Notes: generated by a model not told the origin, from the letters alone. DNA of 64,000 nucleotides from CAWACC01 sp964390695 (GCA_964390695.1 CAYMKI010000001.1:1-64000); one strand, 5' to 3'; positions 55,058-64,000 are shown, counted from the first letter of the stretch. Translations and numbers: made by a program.

Positions 55058-55788
55058 ATTTTTTGTTCAAAAAATGTTGCTTTCAGTTTGGTAGCCGTAA
55101 AATTCACATTTCTGTCGGAAAAAGAAAAAACTACAGATTCTGCCGTTCCTGACATGACTGGCTTGATATCACGGATAACTTTAGGAATATCATGAGAGGG
55201 AATATCATACCTATAAATCTTCACCTTATCAGCCACGAACTTGTCACTATTATAAAAATAGGTGGCATCATCGGCCTCCAGGTAACGCAATCGCTGCCGA
55301 AGCAATATACCCGGCATAGCGGGATCTATTTGGGATGATTCTTGATCCGGGTCCTGATTTCTCACCACAACTTTTCCGTTGGGCTGTCTCACCGCTTCAC
55401 GACCATCGGGCAACAAATAATACAGCTCTTCCTGCATCAGACATTTGACGTCTTGCATTTTTTCCAAGATCTCCAATCCGCTTTCCTGATTGTCCAACAC
55501 AAGCGTAGAAGCGGAACTCGAAAGTTGAATTTGCAGCCTCTCTGAACCTTGTACCCAGCCAATATCTTTTTGAATACCCCTGCGCTTTTGATGGGCTTTG
55601 TAAGGAGACACTTTGAAGTTTGAATTAATGGGGTTAGCAGCCTCTACCAATGCGTGGTAAGCATCTGCATTGTCCGAAGAGGCTATTTTGAAATAAAAAA
55701 ACCACGACCCTATGATGACTGCAATAATTGCGCTTACTAGCGCGAAAACAGCTTTCAAAGAACTACTTTTACGAATGGATAATTTCAT
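55054..55788 (-). CDS. lptC: LptC-like LPS export protein
   Basis: A 244-residue protein with one N-terminal membrane helix (about 14-31, AVFALVSAIIAVIIGSWFFYF) and a periplasmic part with LptC-like beta strands (ADKVKIYRYDIPSH, and NVNFTATKLKATFFEQ at the end). It sits between kdsA (20-bp overlap) and the lptA-like gene (4-bp overlap), which is the order in Chlamydia. Sequence conservation in this family is low, so position and topology carry the call. Confidence 0.78.
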   Translation of the reverse strand: MKLSIRKSSSLKAVFALVSAIIAVIIGSWFFYFKIASSDNADAYHALVEAANPINSNFKVSPYKAHQKRRGIQKDIGWVQGSERLQIQLSSSASTLVLDNQESGLEILEKMQDVKCLMQEELYYLLPDGREAVRQPNGKVVVRNQDPDQESSQIDPAMPGILLRQRLRYLEADDATYFYNSDKFVADKVKIYRYDIPSHDIPKVIRDIKPVMSGTAESVVFSFSDRNVNFTATKLKATFFEQKI

Positions 55789-56590
55789 AAATTTGCTTCA
55801 ATTGAGTAAGCAGCCTTGGCAAGTCCTTGAAATCTAAAACAGAATCCGCATCACTTTTGGCTTGAGCAGGGTCATGATGAGCTTCCATAAATACACAGTC
55901 GCAACCTGCCGCTACAGCAGCCTTAGCTAAAGTCGGAATAAACTGTCTCTCCCCTCCCGAAGTATCGCCTTTGCCGCCTGGCTTTTGAACAGAATGAGTG
56001 GCGTCAAAACATACCGGTACACCGAATTCCTGCATGATAGGAATACAGCGCATATCATTCACCAAATAGTTATAACCAAACATGGTCCCCCTATCTACCA
56101 ATATGACCTTAGAGTTACCGGTAGATTGAATCTTCTTAACCACATTGCCCATGTCCCATGGGGCCATAAATTGCCCTTTTTTCACATTGACCACTTTGCC
56201 GGTACGTCCAGCTGCTAACAACAGATCTGTCTGCCGGCACAAAAATGCCGGGATTTGCACCACATCGCAGACCTCTCCCGCCATCAGAGTCTCCTCAGGG
56301 GTATGCACATCGGTGAGAATAGGAAGTCCCAATTCATTCTTTACCCTTTGAAGTATCCTTAAACCTTCCTGTATACCAAGACCTCGAAAAGAATGCACGG
56401 AAGATCTGTTGGCTTTGTCATAACTTGATTTAAAAATTAAAGGGATTTCTTGCTTGGCGAATATGCGCTGCAATTCTTCGGCAGATCTGAGACAGTGATC
56501 CTCGGATTCTATTACACAAGGGCCGCACATCACGGCAAAAGGATGTCCTTCACCCACAATTATATCAGCTATTGGTACGGATCTTGGCAT
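55769..56590 (-). CDS. kdsA: KDO-8-phosphate synthase
   Basis: A 273-residue enzyme combining arabinose-5-phosphate and PEP to make the LPS sugar precursor Kdo-8-P. Motifs: MCGPCVIESEDHCL, LIFKSSYDKANRSS, LPILTDVHTPEE, and CFDATHSVQKPGG followed by GDTSGGERQFIPTLA. Operon: folK overlaps by 26 bp upstream and lptC overlaps by 20 bp downstream. The Cys at CGPC fits the metal-dependent class. Kdo is essential for the chlamydial LPS. Confidence 0.95.
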   Translation of the reverse strand: MPRSVPIADIIVGEGHPFAVMCGPCVIESEDHCLRSAEELQRIFAKQEIPLIFKSSYDKANRSSVHSFRGLGIQEGLRILQRVKNELGLPILTDVHTPEETLMAGEVCDVVQIPAFLCRQTDLLLAAGRTGKVVNVKKGQFMAPWDMGNVVKKIQSTGNSKVILVDRGTMFGYNYLVNDMRCIPIMQEFGVPVCFDATHSVQKPGGKGDTSGGERQFIPTLAKAAVAAGCDCVFMEAHHDPAQAKSDADSVLDFKDLPRLLTQLKQIYEIIHS

Positions 56591-57101
56591 AAATGTCGAC
56601 CTCTATTGGAGTTACGATTTCATGATGACGATTAACAAATGTGTTTATTTCGGACTGTAAAAAAAACGGCTTTGCCTCCCCAGGAAGCAGCAGCTTGTCC
56701 ACTAAATCCGCTAACGGACGCAAAACGAACAACCTCTCTCGCCAACGCGGATGGGGAATTTCTAATTGCGGCAACGAAATAGCCTCATCCCCATAAAACA
56801 ATATATCACAATCTATCACCCTAGGTGATTGTTTCGATTTAGGGAGCTTCCCCAGCTTGGTTTCAATCTGTTGAAGTTCCCGCAGCAATCTCAAGGGAGG
56901 TATGTTTGTTCTAAAACAACATGCAGCATTTATGTAGTCTGCTTGGGGTATAGGACTCACGGGCTTGGTTTGATAAAAACGCGATACGCGTAGATTATCA
57001 AAATCGGCATGGCCTGCCATCATCTCCAAAGCCTGTAGCAATATGTGGACGGTATCTCCAATATTGCCCCCAAGACCTACATATGCTTCTTTACCATCCA
57101 T
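56565..57101 (-). CDS. folK: HPPK, folate pathway pyrophosphokinase
   Basis: A 178-residue 6-hydroxymethyl-7,8-dihydropterin pyrophosphokinase. It has AYVGLGGNIGDTVHILLQAL at the N-terminus, FYQTKPVSPIPQADYINAA, SPRVIDCDILFYGDEAI with the metal-binding Asp pair, and LEIPHPRWRERLFVLRPLADL. It makes the pterin pyrophosphate used by dihydropteroate synthase. It lies 14 bp after the AAA+ ATPase gene and overlaps kdsA by 26 bp, so it belongs to the envelope operon by position only. Folate synthesis fits with the chorismate made by the aro operon. Confidence 0.93.
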   Translation of the reverse strand: MDGKEAYVGLGGNIGDTVHILLQALEMMAGHADFDNLRVSRFYQTKPVSPIPQADYINAACCFRTNIPPLRLLRELQQIETKLGKLPKSKQSPRVIDCDILFYGDEAISLPQLEIPHPRWRERLFVLRPLADLVDKLLLPGEAKPFFLQSEINTFVNRHHEIVTPIEVDIYAKIRTNS

Positions 57102-57115
57102 CCCATCACAATGCT

Positions 57116-59215
57116 TTAATCTTGAAGTATTATGTTAATCCCTGCAAGTCCTATCTTGGGAATGTTTGCATCTTTGATAGCTTGATTATACTTATGCCGT
57201 TCCTGAATAACAATATCTATCAACTTCATATCAATTTTGGAAGCGCGATCGGGAAAATTCCTGTGAAATTGCTCCTCTTCAAATTTAACCTTGTTTACAA
57301 TGGCATCAGTGAGATAATGCTCTTTCAGAATGAAATCTACCAACGCCTTTTCATTCACTTGCTCATCGACTTGGTTGGTGATTTCAATCGCCTTGCGGTA
57401 CATATCATCGCGATGATTCAGCTGCAGGCGCTTCCATCTGAAATACATCCCCTGATCCTCTGCTTCCATTTTTTGGATATTCTCAAAGCCATTTAAATCA
57501 CGCTCAGATTGGGAAAATTGCTCATAGATTTCTTGGCCTTTATCCGTAAAGGTTCTCGGATCGCCGCTATCTTTATGTTCGATCTGCCGCAACTGAGAAT
57601 TCAATCTATGCTTCTTGACCACATCCTGCAAATCAGTTTTGGTCGATGTGACTTTATTGAGCGCATCTTTCAAAATGTCTAATGATATGGAGGGTTGCGG
57701 AGCATCTGGGAATTCTTGTTTAGTCATTTCGTAAATTTTTGCAAAAAGCGTATTCTCAATCTCGATTTCGGGTGCTTCTTGAACAGCCATTTGATGCAGC
57801 ACGAGTTCAGTCGCTTCTTTACCCATTAGATCTAATGGTATGACCTTGGTTCGTCTGAGTACTGGACGCTGAGAGGCTATATATTGCATATATTCCTCGT
57901 CTGTGGTTAAAGCCACACAATAGGGGAATGACTGAGAACTTGTATCCAAAAACGACAACAAATTGGCGGAAACAGACTGATTGTTTGGATCAGAAAACGC
58001 TTTAGCAAATTCGTCGAAAACAAAAATACAATCGTCCTTATACTTATTCATCTTCTTCTGCACTTTTGCCAAAACATCTACCTTGTTTCGTCCCATTTTG
58101 ACGCTGTCGCTGCAAAGTTTAGCGATGTTAATGTAAAAGACTTGTTTGCCTCTAAGTTCAGGAGGAACATCTTGATCTCCTCTTGCAATTTTTACAGCCA
58201 TGCCTTCCGCTGATTTTGTTTTACCCGATCCAGGTTTAGCCACTACTAAAGGATGCCGCCTAGTATTTCCGCTATTTGCTTTCAAGGCGTCCATGATCAT
58301 GCCTATTTCAGCATCACGACCCACTACAGGCTCAAGCTCGCCTTTCTTCGCTAATGTGGTCAGGTTCGTAAAGGGAGCGCATTCTTTTGGTGTAGGCTTC
58401 AGCCATTTGTAATAGCAAAATAAGACCACGCCTGTAATCAGAACACCTAGTGATGCCACAGCGGCTGTTACGGCAGCGCTACCGAGAAGTGCCTGCAGAG
58501 ATGTAAATACCGTAGTAAGACCTCCCCATATAGATGTAAACATGATGATGCGGAAATAGGCTTGGTTGTCATCTTCTGTCTCTTCGCCAATACTGTCTAT
58601 TTGAAAGGCTTTTAATACCGTGTCTAAGGCGAATTCCAATAAATTTTCAACTGTCACCTGTATAGTTTGTATGAGGGTAGCCCTTTTCTCTTCAGCTTTT
58701 TTATTGATTTCATTGGAAGAGATGCGCGAAACTCTGCTAGCTTCCATAAAAGCACCCAAAAAACCTTTGTGCTCGCTCTGAATGGCGGATTCAACTTTTT
58801 GCAAAGTTAGCAGGCCTTTGAATTTCTCCACGACATACAGAGGATCTATCCCTTGCGAATAAGCGATCATCTTCTTTAAAATAAGATTTAAATTTTCCGG
58901 ACTTTGTTGCATCAAAATGGCAGAAATATCACCTCTTAGCTGTTTATACTCTCGACTTTTAAAGCAATGAGCTAATTCCGTTATATCTGAATCAGTCAGC
59001 TTATACCCAGTTTGAACCTTTTGATGTAATTGTCGAACGAACAATCCTCTTGGGGAGGGTTTTACAAAAAAATCTTTCAGAGAAACGATAGCTTCAGAAA
59101 AAGATTGAAATGGAAAAGAAGGAAAATCCTTTTTATCCAAAGATTTCCCATAAATTTTGCCTGCAGTAGCATCGGGTGTCGCAGTTGAAACAGAATAAAC
59201 TCCAGCTGTTGACAT
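57116..59215 (-). CDS. Membrane-anchored AAA+ ATPase (ClpA/B-type module)
   Basis: A 699-residue protein. The first 220 residues are helical and unrecognised. Two hydrophobic segments (about 222-245 and 247-268) form a hairpin, after which the Clp-like AAA+ module starts: FTNLTTLAKKGELEPVVGRDAEI, Walker A AKPGSGKTKS (about 326-335), KQVFYINIAKLCSD, Walker B DDCIFVFDEFAKAF, and an Arg-rich LRRTKVIPLDL. The C-terminal 200 residues are a helical/coiled-coil region (ERDLNGFENIQKMEAEDQG). There is only one AAA ring and no Clp protease-loop motif, so it may unfold or remodel proteins at a membrane. It shows the hairpin pattern of inclusion membrane proteins; the side of the membrane is unknown. Confidence 0.78.
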   Translation of the reverse strand: MSTAGVYSVSTATPDATAGKIYGKSLDKKDFPSFPFQSFSEAIVSLKDFFVKPSPRGLFVRQLHQKVQTGYKLTDSDITELAHCFKSREYKQLRGDISAILMQQSPENLNLILKKMIAYSQGIDPLYVVEKFKGLLTLQKVESAIQSEHKGFLGAFMEASRVSRISSNEINKKAEEKRATLIQTIQVTVENLLEFALDTVLKAFQIDSIGEETEDDNQAYFRIIMFTSIWGGLTTVFTSLQALLGSAAVTAAVASLGVLITGVVLFCYYKWLKPTPKECAPFTNLTTLAKKGELEPVVGRDAEIGMIMDALKANSGNTRRHPLVVAKPGSGKTKSAEGMAVKIARGDQDVPPELRGKQVFYINIAKLCSDSVKMGRNKVDVLAKVQKKMNKYKDDCIFVFDEFAKAFSDPNNQSVSANLLSFLDTSSQSFPYCVALTTDEEYMQYIASQRPVLRRTKVIPLDLMGKEATELVLHQMAVQEAPEIEIENTLFAKIYEMTKQEFPDAPQPSISLDILKDALNKVTSTKTDLQDVVKKHRLNSQLRQIEHKDSGDPRTFTDKGQEIYEQFSQSERDLNGFENIQKMEAEDQGMYFRWKRLQLNHRDDMYRKAIEITNQVDEQVNEKALVDFILKEHYLTDAIVNKVKFEEEQFHRNFPDRASKIDMKLIDIVIQERHKYNQAIKDANIPKIGLAGINIILQD

Positions 59216-59453
59216 ACTTTACCTTCTAAATAGAATAATTATTAATAATATCTCTACATAACTAGCTAATAATCACATCGGTTTTGACAATTCGAGGATT
59301 AAGAAAAATAATAATCTCTAACAGATTAAATTACAAGATAATAAAATTTCCATTACAACATCCAAATCTTCATAATGATTTGACACTTTTGGGGTAGATA
59401 TGATGAAATGGGCTAGTATTCTTAAACTGGTATTTTTTTGAAAATTTTAGAAG

Positions 59454-60455
59454 ATGAGTAAAAACTCTATGATGCCTAAATTCAATCTATACATTCTTTA
59501 TTTGATATGCTTGGTTTGCTTCAATGGATGTTTTTGCCCCCATAGATTCACCCCCAGAGCCGACCCGCTCCCCCCCCCGTGCATATGCGTACCAGAAAGA
59601 ATTCGCGTGGCCTTAGTTTTAGGCAGCGGTGGAGTCCGCGGCATGGCCCATGTGGGTGTCATTGAAGTGCTAGAAGAGGCCGGCATACCCATAGATGTCA
59701 TTGTAGGATGCAGTGCAGGAAGCATCGTCGGAGCATTATACGCCGACAATCCATGCGCACAAAAACTTAAAAAATCCGTTTCTCAGCTGAAATCTAATTA
59801 TCTCTTGGATTTTGACATCTGGAACTGCCGATATGGTCTTTGCCAAGGGAAAACGATGAGAGCTGTATTAGACAAAAATCTACAAGCAGAGACTTTTGAA
59901 GAATTGCAAATACCTTTGATTGTTGTGGCTTCTGATCTGCACTCCACAGAACTCGTCACATTGGCTAGCGGCGATCTAGTTAAAGCTGTGGAAGCTTCCT
60001 GCGCGATTCCATTTGTGTTTGTACCCGTGGAAATCGATGGGCGCATCCTGGTCGATGGTGGAACTATTAATCCCAATCCCGTGTGGGTAGCTTTAGATTT
60101 AGAACCCGAAATGATCATTGCAGTGGATCTTTGTGAAGTTTTGGCCCCCACCTTTCCCACCAACCTCTTTAGCGTCTTTTGGCGTAGCGCTGAAATCGCC
60201 TTCATGTGGCAAAACGAAGGGAATACACGCGAAGCCGATATAGTCATCCGCCCGCAAATGTGCAATGTAGGAGCGTTTAACGATCAAGCTAAGGAAAAAC
60301 TATATTACGCCGGACGGCAAGCCGCAGAAGAAGCCTTGCCAGCAATCCGTGAAGCCTTAGCTAAACATAGCTGCATGGACACTCCTTGTTCAACTGCGAC
60401 CAGAAAAGTCCAACTGAAATGCTATCACCCTAAAGACAGCAACCCACACTATTAA
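59454..60455 (+). CDS. Patatin-like phospholipase, probable lipoprotein
   Basis: A 333-residue protein of the RssA/NTE type. Residues 11-25 are hydrophobic and end in FNGCFC, a lipobox-like site. The oxyanion loop ALVLGSGGVRGMAHVGVIEVL, nucleophile S87 in VGCSAGSIVGALYAD and D201 in LVDGGTINPNPV form the Ser-Asp dyad. It should be an acyl hydrolase of phospholipids. Cys-rich spots (CICV, CRYGLC) are unusual. It is a single gene, with a 58-bp palindrome at its 3' end that may serve as terminator against the convergent phosphoketolase. Confidence 0.87.
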   Translation: MSKNSMMPKFNLYILYLICLVCFNGCFCPHRFTPRADPLPPPCICVPERIRVALVLGSGGVRGMAHVGVIEVLEEAGIPIDVIVGCSAGSIVGALYADNPCAQKLKKSVSQLKSNYLLDFDIWNCRYGLCQGKTMRAVLDKNLQAETFEELQIPLIVVASDLHSTELVTLASGDLVKAVEASCAIPFVFVPVEIDGRILVDGGTINPNPVWVALDLEPEMIIAVDLCEVLAPTFPTNLFSVFWRSAEIAFMWQNEGNTREADIVIRPQMCNVGAFNDQAKEKLYYAGRQAAEEALPAIREALAKHSCMDTPCSTATRKVQLKCYHPKDSNPHY

Positions 60456-60512
60456 AACCCAACATACTCTAATTGCGCGCTTATTGTAACGCGATTGGAG
60501 TATGTTGGGTTT
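60455..60512. repeat. 58-bp palindrome, second copy, between convergent genes
   Basis: It is identical over exactly 58 bp to 37903-37960 and lies in the 66-bp gap between the patatin and phosphoketolase stops; its first base is the last base of the patatin stop codon. It can fold into a 24-bp-arm hairpin and may stop transcription from both sides. It is flanked by TTA and TAAAC. Confidence 0.88.
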
Positions 60513-60521
60513 AAACGTTTT

Positions 60522-62946
60522 TTACAAATTCCATTTCCAGTCTTTCACTTCAGGCATATCCTCGCCATGAATTTTGATATACTCTTTGTGATCGATCAAC
60601 TTGTTATGCATTTCTTGTTTCAGGTAGGCCGCCTTAGCTCCTAATGAAGGCACTCGATCGATGACATCTATGACCAGATGATAACGATCTACATCGTTCA
60701 TGACCACCATGTCAAAAGGCGTAGAGGTCGTACCCTCTTCCTTGTAGCCGCGAACATGCAAATTTTTATGGCCCGCCCTTCTGTAGGCTAGCCTGTGAAT
60801 CAACCAAGGATATCCATGGTAAGCAAAAATAATAGGTTTGTCTGTCGTAAACAACACATCAAAATCTTTGTCAGATAATCCATGGGGATGCTCCGTATGA
60901 GACTGCAGAGTCATTAAATCCACCACGTTGACCACCCGAATTTTAAGCTCGGGCATCTTGTACCTTAAGATTGAAACCGCCGCCAAAGTTTCCAGAGTGG
61001 GCACATCACCTGCGCAAGCCATTACGACATCGGTTTCATGGCCTTCGTCATTGCTAGCCCATGTCCATATGCCTATGCCCGCTTCACAATGCTTGATGGC
61101 AGAATTCATATCCAACCATTGCGGAGCCATCTGCTTGCCAGCCACGATGACATTGATATAGTTGCGGCTTCTCAGACAATGATCTGTAACAGATAACAAC
61201 GTGTTGGCATCTGGAGGCAAATATACACGGATGACATCTGCCTTTTTATTCACCACATGATCAATAAATCCAGGATCCTGATGACTGAAGCCATTATGAT
61301 CCTGCCTCCACACATGCGAAGTCAACAAATAATTCAAAGAGGCTATGGGCCTTCTCCATGGAATATGACTGCATACCTTCAACCACTTGGCATNNNNNNN
61401 NNNAAGGGATATTCTTGCGTGTGACCTTAAGCCATTTCGCATGTTGGTTGAACATGGCATCGATAATATGGATGAAAGCCTCATAACAGGAAAATAAACC
61501 ATGCCTGCCGGTCAAGAGATACCCTTCAAGCCAACCTTGGCATTGGTGTTCGCTTAACATTTCCATGACTCGACCTTCCACGGAGAGGTGATCATCGCTC
61601 TTTAAAATTTCTCCCAGCCAGCACTTTTCGCTGACTTCATAGACTGCTTGCAATCTATTGGAGGCAGTTTCATCCGGACCAAACAACCTGAAGTTGCGAT
61701 ACTCGAGGTTTTCTTTCATCACATCCCTAAGAAATTCCCCCATAACACGCGTAGCTTCCCCTTCTATGCATCCAGGCTTTGTCACATTTAATGCATATTT
61801 TCTGAAATTCGGCATTTTGAGATCCCGCAGTAAAATCCCTCCATTGGCATGCGGATTAGCGCTCATGCGTAAATGGTTTGGAGGGGCGACTTCTGCATAT
61901 TCTGCAAGAAATTTTCCATGCTCGTCAAAAAGTTCGTGGGGCTTGTAGCTTTTCAACCAATCTTCTAACAGCTTTAGATGACTGGGATTTTGAGCAACAT
62001 CCGAAAAAGGCACCTGATGGGAGCGCCAAGACCCCTCTGTCTGCTTCCCATCCACAGTTTTGGGGCCTGTCCACCCTTTAGGTGAATTTAATATGATCAT
62101 GGGCCATATGGGACGTGTCTTCACTCCTTGACTGCGTGCTTTTTGTTGGATAGCTTTAATCTCGGCGATGACCTCATCCAGCACCTCTGCCATAAGCGGA
62201 TGCATCAGCTCAGGATCATCTCCCTCTACAAAATAAGGCTTGTAGCCATAGCCTTGGAATAGGGCTATCAGTTCTTCTTTACTTATGCGGGCTAATACGG
62301 TGGGATTAGCGATTTTATATCCATTCAAATGCAAAATCGGCAGCACTGCGCCATCCGTAGCGGGATTCAAGAATTTATTAGAATGCCAGCTTGTAGCCAT
62401 CGGTCCGGTTTCAGCTTCACCATCGCCTACAACGGCTGCGACAATAAGATCGGGATTATCAAAAGCCGCTCCATAGGCGTGGCTGATAGCATAGCCCAAT
62501 TCCCCGCCTTCATGGATAGAACCGGGAGTTTCTGGAGCGACGTGGCTAGGAATCCCCCCAGGAAATGAAAATTGCATGAACAGACGCTTCATCCCGTCTT
62601 CATCCCTTGATACATTCGGATATACCTCGCTATACGTACCTTCAAGATAGGTATTCGCTACGATTCCAGGCCCTCCATGCCCAGGTCCTGCAATATATAT
62701 CATATTCAACTGTTGTTCTTTGATGAGGCGATTCAAATGCACATATATAAAATTCAGTCCTGGTGTCGTTCCCCAGTGTCCCAATAACCTAGGCTTTACA
62801 TGTTCAATGGCTAGAGGCTTCTTTAACAAGGGATTGTCATACAGATAGATTTGCCCTACAGATAAATAATTGGCCGCACGCCACCAGGCATGCATTTTTT
62901 TTTGCATCTCTTTGGATAACTTTTTCTTAGAAATATTCTTTTTCAT
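60522..62946 (-). CDS. xfp: Phosphoketolase (xylulose-5-P/fructose-6-P), split by an assembly gap
   Basis: TPP-dependent enzyme cutting xylulose-5-phosphate (or fructose-6-phosphate) to acetyl phosphate plus a triose or tetrose phosphate. The start at 62946 follows GGAGG; an upstream in-frame ATG at 62991 is less likely. N-terminal: AWWRAANYLSVGQIYL, WGTTPGLNFIYVH, GPGHGGPGIVANTYLEGTYS, VVGDGEAETGPMATSWH. The C-terminal part has ASLNYLLTSHVWRQDHNGFS, HQDPGFIDHVVNKKADV and ends in ...WKWNL. Ten N at 61394-61403 disrupt it. Both gap edges encode AKWLKV, with different codons, so the joined halves overlap and the frame across the gap is meaningless. The gene is otherwise complete. Phosphoketolase is not a standard chlamydial enzyme. 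Confidence 0.85.
61394..61403. other. Assembly gap (10 N)
   Basis: A run of ten undetermined bases within the phosphoketolase gene; its true length is unknown. Confidence 0.98.
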
Positions 62947-63011
62947 AAGCCTCCGATCAAAACCTACGCATAACATAGATTTTTTTTGCATCTCAAGTTT
63001 TATGTAGGGTT

Positions 63012-63839
63012 TTAACGCTCAAAGCGCCGACGCACACCTCTGAAAACGCCTTTAGCTTGATGTTTAATAGCCATCTCCAATTCCTGCAGTATTTTGATTC
63101 CTATAAGCACATGTTCTTCTGCATGATGCTCATATACTTTAGCCGAGCTCTCTTTGGTTTTAATGCCATCAGGATTCAAAGGCAGGTCCGATATCAATAA
63201 TAATGCCCCCAAAGGTAGCTTGTAGCTGTAACTAGCAGAAAACAAGGTAGCACACTCCATTTCAATAGCCTGCGGTCGAGTCAGTTCTAGCCTTTCCCTA
63301 AAGGCTGCATTAAATTCCCAAAACCGTTTGTTTGTAGTGTGGGTGATTCCGATATGGTAATGAATTTGATCGGTTTCCAATACATTGGTAACCACTTTTT
63401 GCACTAAAAAATTTGCCATGGAAGGAACTTCTGGGGGAAAGTAAAAATCCGAAGTGCCTTCTCCGCGAATACTGGCCACAGGAACAAAATAGTCGCCGAC
63501 TTTATATTGTTTTCTCAGCCCTCCGCACATCCCCAGCATTATGGCCCCCTTGATCGGCAAGTTGGCCAACAAATCCACCACTAAAGCAGCTGCCGGTGAA
63601 CCAATTTTGTAATCTAAAATGCTTATCCGGTCTTGAGGAGAGTGCGCCACCTTAAACATTGACCCTTCTTCGATGCGCACATGGCGCCGAGCGGCAAATA
63701 TATCCACATACTTGGGAAAGTTTGTCAACAAGAGATAGGGTTGAAATTCTGCCACATTAGATCCAGAATATCGCTCCAAGGTATCAATAGCTATCTTTTC
63801 TTCCAGTGGATTCACACTGCGATTATGCAATTCCGACAT
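63012..63839 (-). CDS. amn: AMP nucleosidase (short form)
   Basis: A 275-residue member of the nucleoside phosphorylase superfamily. It has GAIMLGMCGGLRKQYKVGDYFVPV, ASIRGEGTSDFYFPPEVPS, ITHTTNKRFWEFNAAF and AIEMECATLFSASY, where MEC is the usual MExE-type binding loop. AMP nucleosidase cuts AMP to adenine and ribose-5-phosphate. Escherichia coli Amn is about 480 residues; this matches the shorter class without its N-terminal domain. It starts 16 bp after the stop of the partial gene at the right edge, so the two are likely one operon. Confidence 0.88.
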   Translation of the reverse strand: MSELHNRSVNPLEEKIAIDTLERYSGSNVAEFQPYLLLTNFPKYVDIFAARRHVRIEEGSMFKVAHSPQDRISILDYKIGSPAAALVVDLLANLPIKGAIMLGMCGGLRKQYKVGDYFVPVASIRGEGTSDFYFPPEVPSMANFLVQKVVTNVLETDQIHYHIGITHTTNKRFWEFNAAFRERLELTRPQAIEMECATLFSASYSYKLPLGALLLISDLPLNPDGIKTKESSAKVYEHHAEEHVLIGIKILQELEMAIKHQAKGVFRGVRRRFER

Positions 63840-63855
63840 AAATCAAACCCTCCAT

Positions 63856-64000
63856 TAAATCCATTCGACCTCTGGCGGATGCTGCTCTCCGCTAACTGTC
63901 CCTATGGAAGAACGTTCAGCTTTATAGACCGTAAACGCATGCACACAGCGCGGACATACCAGCTCTTTAAAGTATTGACCTCCAAAGCTATACTGATATC
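63856..64000 (-). CDS. 3' end of an unidentified gene (partial)
   Basis: On the minus strand a frame from the right edge ends in TAA at 63856-63858. It reads YQYSFGGQYFKELVCPRCVH and ends PPEVEWI. A CPRC pair suggests a zinc ribbon or a metal-binding end, but only about 47 residues are visible. The other two minus-strand frames hit stops early, which favours this one. It lies 16 bp upstream of amn. Confidence 0.5.

Noticed and set aside
59798..60265. Minus-strand 155-codon gene
   Set aside because: Antisense to the patatin gene, whose catalytic motifs are intact.
61294..62991. Two separate phosphoketolase-like genes as overlapping frames
   Set aside because: The split comes from the N-run at 61394-61403; each half supplies a different part of one enzyme. 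A second paralogue contributing one half remains possible and is listed as a finding.

Overview
The window looks like part of the chromosome of an amoeba-associated chlamydia (order Chlamydiales/Parachlamydiales, most likely a Parachlamydiaceae-like lineage). Several gene orders are those of Chlamydia: a type III secretion block (chaperone, copN, sctV, sctU, then divergent ychF), a tightly overlapping aroA-aroK-aroC-aroB-aroDE operon, a kdsA-lptC-lptA-lptB operon, a second gyrase-like pair, and a UhpC-type sugar-phosphate carrier. Genes that pathogenic Chlamydia normally lack (phosphoketolase, SulP transporter, toxin-antitoxin pair, F-box and U-box proteins) point to an environmental relative rather than to Chlamydia itself. 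Genus cannot be fixed from the sequence alone.

Layout: 0-4.6 kb is the N-terminal 1537 codons of a giant unknown protein running off the left edge. 4.7-5.3 kb is a 642-bp palindromic repeat element. 5.5-6.4 kb is an F-box protein, followed by a nested 195-bp palindrome. 7.1-11.5 kb is a parE-parC-recX operon. 11.6-18.6 kb holds an unknown protein, malQ, a U-box protein, a transglutaminase/TPR protein, an NlpC/P60 hydrolase and a cobalamin adenosyltransferase. 18.8-21.4 kb has a SulP transporter and a histidine phosphatase. 21.5-27.9 kb is the shikimate operon headed by a BrkB-family membrane protein. 28.1-31.8 kb is dnaE. 32.2-34.3 kb is a Phd/PIN toxin-antitoxin pair and uhpC. 34.5-43.4 kb is a large FHA membrane protein, a small channel-like protein, a second, oppositely oriented copy of the repeat element, and the T3SS operon. 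43.6-45.9 kb has ychF and an RNA methyltransferase. 45.9-52.8 kb is an accessory stretch: twin caspase-fold-like proteins, a VOC protein, an Ntn-hydrolase with an exported partner, a possible 2H phosphoesterase and a membrane-anchored tyrosine/dual-specificity phosphatase. 52.7-59.2 kb is LPS export, Kdo synthesis, folK and a membrane AAA+ ATPase. 59.5-64 kb has a patatin lipase, a phosphoketolase broken by an assembly gap, AMP nucleosidase and the end of one more gene.

How it fits together: housekeeping blocks (aromatic synthesis, LPS, replication, topoisomerase) alternate with AT-rich singletons that have eukaryotic-like or host-directed domains. F-box and U-box proteins (ubiquitin pathway), caspase-fold proteins and a phosphatase behind a double hydrophobic segment are natural candidate substrates for the T3SS encoded here. 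That link is inference; no secretion signal can be read directly.

The most notable unexplained items are: the twin HG/SC caspase-fold-like proteins; the U-box protein; the two oppositely oriented 0.6-kb palindromic elements flanking 33 kb; an identical 58-bp palindrome, one copy of which sits inside one of those elements and is absent from the other; and a phosphoketolase gap whose two edges encode the same residues with different codons.
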